This document shows, in pieces, positions 8,131 to 15,449 of a stretch of 64,000 nucleotides of DNA. The DNA comes from Bacteroidales bacterium. GTDB taxonomy: Bacteria; Bacteroidota; Bacteroidia; Bacteroidales; Tenuifilaceae. A program made the position numbers and the translations under genes. The stretch's first letter is position 1, and each line of letters opens with the position of its first letter. Under the pieces are notes generated by a model, which saw nothing but the letters and a program-made list of their open reading frames with translations, did not search any database and was not told the DNA's origin. The stretch lies in NCBI GenBank assembly GCA_013376985.1, contig JACABB010000001.1:127560-191559 (forward strand), written 5' to 3'.

Positions 8131-10095
8131 ATGTTTCAAAAACTTAGAGTACAAATATTATTTTGGTTTTTAGGTGTCACTCTTTTAGCAGCACTATTCA
8201 TATTAGTTAGCTCCTATTTTATTAATAAAAAGAATGATCTTGGTCGGATATGCCATGAATTACAGGATACACAGATAATGATTCTACAGGATATTAATGT
8301 GCAAAAAGATTTCTTCACCTACGATTTGATAAACCCCTTATTCTATAAAATGGGTACAAGCGAAATACTATTCGAACATCATACCATAAGCTCTGCAATT
8401 AAGCAAAAAATAGGTCAAATAGGTCAAATGCAAAGTATTGAAACATTTAATATGGACTCAATACTAAATGCCGTTACAAGTGATATAGCAAAATACAATT
8501 CAAAACTAGATACAGTTGTAAATCTTATAAAAAAGCGTGGATATAAAACAACAGGATTTGAAGGACAACTTCTAGGTACAATGAAAAAAATAGAAGGTTC
8601 AGGGTTGGTGACAAAAGAGGTTATATATAAGATTGATTTTTTTGAAAAAGAATATTTTATCAGAGGAGATAAGACTTATGTTGATAGTTTGAATTCGTTC
8701 ATCTCAAAAGTAATCACACAGTTTAATCGTTCATCTTACATTATCCCATTATTGAATAGCTATAAATTAACATTTAATCAGCTGATCTATCTTGATGAAA
8801 AGCTGGGCTTAAAGCATAAAGAGGGGTTAAGGGCAGGCCTTGACCAGCTGGCTCAGGAAATTGGAGTAAATTTTTCGCAACTTGTTGATAGTGCCGATTT
8901 TTATGAGCACAAACTAACAAAACAGCTTATATTGACCTATATCCTTGTCGGGCTATTTTTATTAACCATCTCTGTGTCAATATCTTTTATTGTGTCAAAA
9001 CGAATTTCAAAGCCAATTGTATACCTATCCGCTCAAATAAATGCATTTGTAGCAAGTAAATTCACATTGGTTGAAAAGATTCATACTTCAAATCCCAAAG
9101 GAGAAATTGGTCAACTGGGGCATAACTTCATAATTCTTAGAGATGAAATATTTGATTACCTGAACTATTTCAAAGAGAAAGTTGATGAGAGAACAGAGGA
9201 ATTACTTATCGAGAAAAATAGGGTTGAAAATCAAAAAGAGGAAATTGAAGCACAACGCGATGCATTAAATTGCCAAAACCAGCTAATCAGTGCACAAAAG
9301 AAAGAGGTTGAGAAACAGAAAGATAATGTTTTAAGTAGCATCCGATATGCAAGTCGTATTCAACATGCCCTATTAGCGGATGAGCAGCAATTAAGAAATT
9401 TAATTCCCAATTCATTCCTATTCCAAAAACCACGGGATATTGTTAGTGGCGATTTTTGTTTTGTAGAACGAATAAAAACCAGAAAAGGCGACTTTTCAGT
9501 AGTTATACTTGCGGATTGCACGGGACACGGTGTTCCTGGTGCTTTCATGAGTTTACTATGCTATACCTATCTCAATCAAATCATCAAAATAAATCAACAT
9601 ATCAACCCAATATACGTTCTGGCAACATTGAACAACATGATTTATAGCAACTTTCATAAAAAACAAAGCGATACCAAAATTTCCGATGGTATGGATATTT
9701 CATACCTACTAATGAACAATCAAACACTTAACTGCGAATATGCAGGAGCACATAATCCCTTATATTTATTCAGGAATAATGAATTGATAGTTTTCAAAGG
9801 GGATAGAATTTCTGTTGGCGATAAAAATAATATCATCCGTAAAATAACTAAGCACACTTTTCAGCTCGAACCTAATGACAATATTTTCCTCTTTACCGAT
9901 GGATACGTAGATCAGTCTGGCGGCATAAATCTTGAAAAGTTTAAATTTAAACGCTTCAGGGAACTTCTTATGAAAATTCACAGGCAAGATGTCGACTCAC
10001 AAAAGAAGGAACTTGAACAAACTCTAATCGACTGGAAAGGAAACAAAGATCAGATTGACGATATAACTGTACTTGGGTTCAAAGTTGAAAACTAA
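8131..10095 (+). CDS. Membrane sensor with HAMP, coiled coil and SpoIIE (PP2C) phosphatase domain
   Basis: 654 residues. Transmembrane helices lie near residues 10-30 and 268-289 and flank a periplasmic helical sensor of about 235 residues. A HAMP domain follows (SKRISKPIVYLSAQI...), then a long coiled coil of about 80 residues (RTEELLIEKNRVENQKEEIEAQ...), then a SpoIIE/PP2C-type serine phosphatase domain from about residue 400 (HALLADEQQL, SGDFCF near 441, LADCTGHGVPGAFMS, AGAHNPLY, FLFTDGYVDQSGG). The acidic metal-binding residues (GDF, ADCTGHG, TDG) are kept, so it should be active. Such proteins act in partner-switching with anti-sigma/anti-anti-sigma pairs; no STAS or anti-sigma kinase gene is adjacent, so the substrate is unknown. 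Confidence 0.9.
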   Translation: MFQKLRVQILFWFLGVTLLAALFILVSSYFINKKNDLGRICHELQDTQIMILQDINVQKDFFTYDLINPLFYKMGTSEILFEHHTISSAIKQKIGQIGQMQSIETFNMDSILNAVTSDIAKYNSKLDTVVNLIKKRGYKTTGFEGQLLGTMKKIEGSGLVTKEVIYKIDFFEKEYFIRGDKTYVDSLNSFISKVITQFNRSSYIIPLLNSYKLTFNQLIYLDEKLGLKHKEGLRAGLDQLAQEIGVNFSQLVDSADFYEHKLTKQLILTYILVGLFLLTISVSISFIVSKRISKPIVYLSAQINAFVASKFTLVEKIHTSNPKGEIGQLGHNFIILRDEIFDYLNYFKEKVDERTEELLIEKNRVENQKEEIEAQRDALNCQNQLISAQKKEVEKQKDNVLSSIRYASRIQHALLADEQQLRNLIPNSFLFQKPRDIVSGDFCFVERIKTRKGDFSVVILADCTGHGVPGAFMSLLCYTYLNQIIKINQHINPIYVLATLNNMIYSNFHKKQSDTKISDGMDISYLLMNNQTLNCEYAGAHNPLYLFRNNELIVFKGDRISVGDKNNIIRKITKHTFQLEPNDNIFLFTDGYVDQSGGINLEKFKFKRFRELLMKIHRQDVDSQKKELEQTLIDWKGNKDQIDDITVLGFKVEN

Positions 10096-10098
10096 AAA

Positions 10099-10863
10099 TC
10101 ATTCTGAGATTGATAAGTTGAAAGCAGGTCTTTCTGGTAATTCCGAGACATCAACCATTCCCTTCTTACCTATTTTAATAGTCTCATTTCTTAATGTTTC
10201 TGTATCAATAATCACCGCTTGAAATCGCCCTAAAGAGCATGTGCCAGTATTAAGATATATCTTTTTATTATTCAGGTAATATGTTTTATGGGATTCCAGT
10301 TTATGTGTGTGACTCAGGATAACAACATCATAACTCCTTAGTAATCGAAGGGCATACTTAAGGTATTTATAAGAGTTATATTTTCTGGGAACTCTATCTA
10401 CCTCATCATTATATTCAACTGCTTTGAAATATAATTTTTCGATCCATTTAAACCTAATTACTAACTTAAGAAGGTGAAAACCAACCCTGCTGATACCTCT
10501 TCCAAGAGTTGTGCCATTCAGAAAATCGGCATTATGCCCATGTTCAATGAAAATTTTCTTTCCTTGCGAATTAATAATTAAATGAAAATTTTTTGCAAAA
10601 GGGTTAAGTAAATCATGATTTCCTCTAATGTAGACACATCCCTTATGATTCAGGAAATCGATTAGTTCGAAGTTTTTGTCATATACCTCCTTAAAGCTAT
10701 ACTTGTAAAGATCGAAAACATCACCATTTAAAACAATCTGATCTATTTGATAGTAATCGACAATCTTCTTAAAAGTCTTTATAAATTTTTTCGTTTTCCA
10801 TCCAAAAGAACCGAAATTATCACCGTTGTCGATATGTAAATCCGATAAAACTAAAAGATTCAT
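10099..10863 (-). CDS. Calcineurin-like metallophosphoesterase
   Basis: 254 residues. The five metallophosphoesterase motifs are present in order: LSDLHID (residues 7-13), LNGDVFD, YIRGNHD, IEHGHNAD and LSHTHKLE, ending in LNTGTCS. It hydrolyses a phosphoester or pyrophosphate bond with two metal ions in the cytosol. It resembles the LpxH (UDP-2,3-diacylglucosamine diphosphatase) branch only loosely. It begins 4 bp after the stop of the upstream GT-B glycosyltransferase gene, so the two are translationally coupled, suggesting a lipid- or glycolipid-linked substrate; that is inference. Confidence 0.85.
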   Translation of the reverse strand: MNLLVLSDLHIDNGDNFGSFGWKTKKFIKTFKKIVDYYQIDQIVLNGDVFDLYKYSFKEVYDKNFELIDFLNHKGCVYIRGNHDLLNPFAKNFHLIINSQGKKIFIEHGHNADFLNGTTLGRGISRVGFHLLKLVIRFKWIEKLYFKAVEYNDEVDRVPRKYNSYKYLKYALRLLRSYDVVILSHTHKLESHKTYYLNNKKIYLNTGTCSLGRFQAVIIDTETLRNETIKIGKKGMVDVSELPERPAFNLSISE

Positions 10864-10867
10864 TGTA

Positions 10868-12004
10868 TTATGAGAATTGCAAAATAAATTCCGATACCTG
10901 TGATGTTCCGTTCATCAATCCCATTCGGTCTATATTACTTCTGTAAAAATCTAATTCTGTGCTGCTTTGCATTATGCTCTTGATTACAAACGGTATTCTA
11001 TTAACATTTTTCTCATACAGACCAAGCTGATTTTCGCAGATAAAATCAACATTCCCCTTTTCTTGCTCCCAAAGATAACTATTAATTATTGGGATCTTAC
11101 CACACATCAGCACCTCCATAAAGGTTGATGCTCCACATTTTGTAATCACTAAATCTGAAATGTTAAGCAATTCGTAAACATAATCAATAAAACCAAAAAC
11201 GCTTAGATTATTGGCATTATAAACTCTTTTAAGCTCAAGGGCTTTCTCAAAAAGATTACTATTCCTACCACATACTATCAATATATGCGCTTTAATATCG
11301 GAATTGAGTAGTTTTTTAAGAATTTTCCCACCTCGAGGTATACCATCGGCACCACCCATAATCATTATAACCTTTGATTTTGGGGGAATGTCATATTTTA
11401 TTCGAATGCTTTCTTTCATCTCATCTGCTAATCTTGATGAGAATTTTTCATTCAAGATGAATGGGAATGTATGGATTTTTTCGGGTGAAATATTATTCAC
11501 CGCTATTAGCCGATTCTTAAGCAGCTCACTAAAGACAATAAAGTTTTGTTGCTTATCTAAAAACCAAATTGGGTGTGCTGTAAAGGGATCTGTAACTACT
11601 ATTAGAACAGGAGTTTTCAGTTGGTGTTTCTTAATAATCTCGTTAACGGGTTTTATCAAAAAGAAGTGGAATATTACAATTTTATCAGGTTTATCACAAA
11701 GTATCTTTTTTTCAAGTAAAGGGCGAACAAATTTAGATACTAAAATTCCCGATAAATGGGCAATTAGCTTGATTTTGTGAATCGCATATAGTCCCTCAAA
11801 AACCCACCTTGCTTTCTCTTGCGACTTTCTATACCCATCCTCAACAATTAATTTCACAAGCGGTTGAACCCCATTAAAACCGTCAACCAAATCTACCTCA
11901 TTTGTATTGCCATAGTTCTTTTCCACCCATTGAGCCACAGATTTAGCAGGAGACAGGTGGCCTCCACCTGTTTTTAAGTAAAGAAACATTAACTTTTGCT
12001 TCAT
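10868..12004 (-). CDS. MGDG-synthase-like GT-B glycosyltransferase
   Basis: 378 residues. The N-terminal motif LKTGGGHLSPAKSVAQW and DLVDGF match the MGDG-synthase/UgtP N-terminal domain that binds the lipid acceptor, and the C-terminal half (IMIMGGADG, ILIVCGRN, FGFIDYVYELLNISDLVITKCGASTFMEVL) is the nucleotide-sugar-binding half of family 28-type GT-B enzymes. Family members move galactose or glucose onto diacylglycerol or a similar lipid at the inner face of the plasma membrane. It is coupled to the phosphoesterase and lies 131 bp downstream of a second glycosyltransferase-like gene. Confidence 0.82.
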   Translation of the reverse strand: MKQKLMFLYLKTGGGHLSPAKSVAQWVEKNYGNTNEVDLVDGFNGVQPLVKLIVEDGYRKSQEKARWVFEGLYAIHKIKLIAHLSGILVSKFVRPLLEKKILCDKPDKIVIFHFFLIKPVNEIIKKHQLKTPVLIVVTDPFTAHPIWFLDKQQNFIVFSELLKNRLIAVNNISPEKIHTFPFILNEKFSSRLADEMKESIRIKYDIPPKSKVIMIMGGADGIPRGGKILKKLLNSDIKAHILIVCGRNSNLFEKALELKRVYNANNLSVFGFIDYVYELLNISDLVITKCGASTFMEVLMCGKIPIINSYLWEQEKGNVDFICENQLGLYEKNVNRIPFVIKSIMQSSTELDFYRSNIDRMGLMNGTSQVSEFILQFS

Positions 12005-12135
12005 TCAGTTTTAATATTATCGGCAAAAGTAGATTCACAATATTAACCTAATATCAATTAATAGCTATGGTATTGTTATATTATTCCATCGAGTTCTCAA
12101 AACGGAATATATGTTGTAAGTGTTATTCTTACCGT

Positions 12136-13374
12136 TCAAATCATCCCATTTGATGTTTGCTTTATTATTTCGGGGATTTTGTACAGAGCAGTTCTAATAC
12201 CTTTTTCCCATCCAAAGCGAGCCATCTTAGCAAACTCACCTTTTCTTAACTTATCGATTACCCAAAGATTTGTGTATGTTTTGAAGGGTTCGTCTATTCC
12301 CATATTTGCTTCCAATACCCATTCACGGTTTGCCTCTTCCTGTGGACCTAAAGGATCGGTCATGATTATAGGAATTCCAAGAGCAGAGTAGAAAACAAGT
12401 TCACTTGGTTTTGTCCAGAGTATATGGATGTTAGAGACTAGCACTGTAAACTGTTGGAAGTACTCTGCCAAATTAGATGATTCAACTATTTGAATATTAT
12501 TTGAATTTGGGAAATTCTTTTCTTTGAATCTTTTATATTTAGATGCCACATTTCCTTTAATCCCTGCAACAAGGTAAAGAATAATCGTTCCGCTAATTAT
12601 TCCCTCCTTTAAACTAGTGGCTACTTTTAATCCTATATCCGAGTATGCGCCTGCACCGCCAACAATGTAAGTAATTTTTAATGGGAATTCGGAACTAATT
12701 ATTTTTGGATTTTCTAGAAGAATCATTCTTTTCTGGAAATTTCGTTTCGCCTTTTCCTGGTTTATTCCACCAACAAGTTCATCGGGAAAAGGAAAGCCCG
12801 TTAGGTGAATCTGCTCCAACCCTACCCCATAACTTAACAATCTTTCAGAGGCACTGCTACAAGGAACAAAGTAGTGCGTGCCATTATTATAGGGAACATC
12901 AGCCACCCAAACCCGACTTAAATCGGAATCGCATATTTGGCAGTAAACCTGAATATCCGTTCTTTTAGATAAAGCAATAACCGGGGCATAAAACGATGTA
13001 AATACAAGGGTGTGGCTATCTATAATCTCACTTATCAAACCCTTACATAGCCCCATTCCTATAAACCTTTCCAGCAGCCAAAAAGAGAAAGATTTCCTGT
13101 ATCTTTTCACTTCCTTCCCTCGTGGGGGAATACTTAAAAGATTATTCATTAACCCAAACACAAGCCAACCAAGCAAAGGGAAATTCTTAAACCTCGATAC
13201 TAACTCATATATTTTAAGAGTAAATTTCCAAAACCTCTTTTCAATGGGTTTAGAACAATCTGTTTGTCCAAGAATAACTAGCCTATATTCGGGAATTTCA
13301 GCAAATGGGTAAAGAGCTCTTAAGTGGCCATAGCCCATTTCGGCAGTTGTTAGCAATACTTGTTTCTTACTCAT
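12136..13374 (-). CDS. GT-B-fold glycosyltransferase-like protein of unknown specificity
   Basis: 412 residues from the ATG at 13372-13374 (MSKKQVLLTTAEMGYGH); eight extra upstream residues are unlikely. The N-terminal TTAEMGYGHLRA resembles the GGGH loop of MGDG-synthase/MurG-like GT-B enzymes. There is a central CDSDLSRVWV segment and a C-terminal YIVGGAGAYSD, SSNLAEYFQQFTVLVSNIHILWTKPSEL-type donor-side region. Length and architecture fit a soluble or membrane-associated glycosyltransferase, but I do not recognise a characterised family member. It lies in the same direction as the MGDG-synthase-like gene and phosphoesterase, with which it probably works. Confidence 0.65.
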   Translation of the reverse strand: MSKKQVLLTTAEMGYGHLRALYPFAEIPEYRLVILGQTDCSKPIEKRFWKFTLKIYELVSRFKNFPLLGWLVFGLMNNLLSIPPRGKEVKRYRKSFSFWLLERFIGMGLCKGLISEIIDSHTLVFTSFYAPVIALSKRTDIQVYCQICDSDLSRVWVADVPYNNGTHYFVPCSSASERLLSYGVGLEQIHLTGFPFPDELVGGINQEKAKRNFQKRMILLENPKIISSEFPLKITYIVGGAGAYSDIGLKVATSLKEGIISGTIILYLVAGIKGNVASKYKRFKEKNFPNSNNIQIVESSNLAEYFQQFTVLVSNIHILWTKPSELVFYSALGIPIIMTDPLGPQEEANREWVLEANMGIDEPFKTYTNLWVIDKLRKGEFAKMARFGWEKGIRTALYKIPEIIKQTSNGMI

Positions 13375-13529
13375 ATAAAAATATTTAATATTCCCCATAT
13401 TTTGGTTTACAAAATTCTATTTAAAAAGGATTGTGCTAATTAATAGAAACTTAATTTATTGTTATGTAATTATTAACAAACAGGTGAATTGTTTTCTGAA
13501 TAAAACTCGTTAAAAGAGCAATGATCGTA

Positions 13530-13558
13530 TTGTCAAAGATGGAATTCTTATACATTTG
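13530..13558 (+). promoter_or_regulatory. Promoter of phoU
   Basis: A TTG at 13530-13532 and a perfect -7 box TACATTTG (13551-13558) are spaced by 18 bp. The start codon is 28 bp downstream. Confidence 0.65.
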
Positions 13559-13586
13559 CTTTTTTAAAAATTAGAAGGTTTAAACT

Positions 13587-14258
13587 ATGACTCACTTAGA
13601 TACTGAACTCGTTAAACTTAAACAGCACCTATTTGAAATGTGGTCGTTGGTGATATCGCAGGTAGAAACAGCCAGAGATGCCCTAGTTAATTATGATAAG
13701 GGTGCTGCTGCTGAAATTGCGTTTAAAGAAAGAATGGTTGATACCTTTGAACTAAAACTCGATCGCGATTGCGAAAACATCATTGCACTCTACAACCCCG
13801 TTGCTACTGACCTTCGGCTAACTCTGGCTATTCTAAAAATAAATACTGATCTGGAACGAATAGGTGACTTTGCACGTGGTATTGCTAAGTTTGTTAAAAA
13901 ATGCCCCAAGGAGAGCATCAACCCTGAACTTTTGAAGGTTTGTCAGTTTGATGATCTTATAAAAAACGCTATTGAAATGCTTACTGATGCCAAAAAAGCT
14001 TTTGAGAACGAGAATTCAAGAATGGCTGTAAGTATTTTTTCTCACGATGATTTTCTGGATGATGTTCACAAACACTCCAATAAAATTATTGGGGATTATA
14101 TCCGAAATCATCCTGATGAGATTGATGAGGCCTTGAACATGCACAGCATCATCCGCAAAGTAGAAAGGATCGGCGACCATTGCAGCAATATTGCGGAAGA
14201 GATTGTCTTTTACCTCGAAGCCAAGGTTTTAAAGCATAGCGGAAAAATAAAAATCTAA
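13587..14258 (+). CDS. phoU: Phosphate signalling complex protein PhoU
   Basis: 223 residues made of two PhoU three-helix repeats with the typical acidic segments ERIGDFARGIAKF (first repeat) and ERIGDHCSNIAEEIVFY (second repeat). PhoU links phosphate uptake to the Pst transporter and the PhoR kinase and represses both at high phosphate; it sits on the cytosolic side of the membrane. No pstSCAB genes are next to it here. It has its own promoter and is followed after 140 bp by a cation transporter in the same direction, but an operon is uncertain. Confidence 0.93.
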   Translation: MTHLDTELVKLKQHLFEMWSLVISQVETARDALVNYDKGAAAEIAFKERMVDTFELKLDRDCENIIALYNPVATDLRLTLAILKINTDLERIGDFARGIAKFVKKCPKESINPELLKVCQFDDLIKNAIEMLTDAKKAFENENSRMAVSIFSHDDFLDDVHKHSNKIIGDYIRNHPDEIDEALNMHSIIRKVERIGDHCSNIAEEIVFYLEAKVLKHSGKIKI

Positions 14259-14398
14259 TAGACAGAGAGTTTATATTTTTTACTTTCGTACAAGCCATTA
14301 CCTTTAATGCACAATATGAACGGGTGTGTTATCGTGCCAGTTTTTATTATTTACCTGCTAACCAGCATTAATACTGTTAAAATTAATCGATCTAAAAG

Positions 14399-15245
14399 AT
14401 GAAAAAAGCAGAATGGCTTTTTTTCTGTTCTTGCTACAATCGTACTAACCTCTTTTGAAGTTATTGTTGGCGTTTTAACTAATAGTTTGGGTATACTATT
14501 CGAGGCGTTACATTCGGGGTTAGATCTTGTTGCCGCTGTTATTACTTTATTTGCTGTTCGGGTTGCTGATAAACCTGCCGACAAATCGCATAACTATGGT
14601 TATGGGAAAGTTGAAAATTTATCGGCATTGGTTGAAACGCTTCTTCTTTTCATTACTTGTTTCTGGATTATCTACGAAGCACTACATCGTCTAGCATCAG
14701 GGAAAACCGAAATTAAAGTAACCATTTGGAGTTTTATTGTTGTAATAGTATCAATTATTATAGATTATTCCCGATCAAAAGCATTATCAAGAGTTGCAAA
14801 AAAACATAATAGTCAGGCGCTCGAAGCTGATGCTCTTCATTTCTCTACAGATATATGGAGTTCAGGAGCGGTATTCCTTGGATTAATCTGTGCTTGCTTT
14901 GGCTTCTTCTTTGCCGATGCTATCGCAGCTCTTGTTGTTGCTTTAATTGTAATCTATGTATCTTATAAACTTGGTAAAAAAGCTGTTGATGCTCTGCTTG
15001 ATAAAAGCCCAAAGGATACCGTATCGAAAGTCGAAGAGGTCCTTCAATCTGCCCAACATATCACACGTTACCACGACTTAAAAGTTCGTACTATGGGAGC
15101 CGAAACACTTGTTGAAATGAATATCCACGTTAAACCGGGCATTACAATTGAAGCAGCGCATCAAATTTCGCATGAGGTGGAATATGAAATAAAGAAGTTT
15201 GTTGAACGGTGTGAGGTTCACATTCACATTGAACCAGAACAATAG
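14399..15245 (+). CDS. Cation diffusion facilitator transporter, frameshifted at its start
   Basis: The protein has the CDF fold: transmembrane helices with HSGLDLVAAVITL (helix 2 HxxxD zinc site), HNYGYGKVENLSALVE, DALHFSTDIWSSGAVFLGL (helix 5 HxxxD), and a C-terminal cytoplasmic domain (VRTMGAETLVEMNIHV ... VHIHIEP). It exports Zn2+ or similar metals in exchange for protons. Homologous-looking sequence (KKQNGFFSVLATIVLTSFEVIVGVLTNS, split here by one start site) begins directly after TGA at 14400-14402, while the natural ATG at 14399-14401 is one base out of frame. Removing one A from the run at 14402-14407 would give a clean 281-residue protein. The only in-frame standard start otherwise is TTG at 14487, which loses most of helix 1. 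Either a sequencing/assembly indel or a real early frameshift. Confidence 0.75.
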
Positions 15246-15449
15246 TTCGCAGATTAACTCTTCACCTAGAAAAAATATAAAGATCTAACAAATAGTAACG
15301 TGTATTTGTTACTTTAAGATGTAACAAATCATTGCTAATAAAAAACAGTATCTTTATATTTCCTATTTTCTCCAATAAAATTATTTTATTTGTTGGTATA
15401 ATACTATTGAACACATAGTTTAATAAACTAAAAATCAATTACTTAAATC

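Noticed and set aside
11304-11780. 158-codon plus-strand ORF
   Set aside because: It lies antisense within the MGDG-synthase-like gene, which has clear motifs; the ORF product has none.
12705-12968. 87-codon plus-strand ORF
   Set aside because: Antisense to the 412-residue GT-like gene; the product looks like random translation rich in His and Pro.
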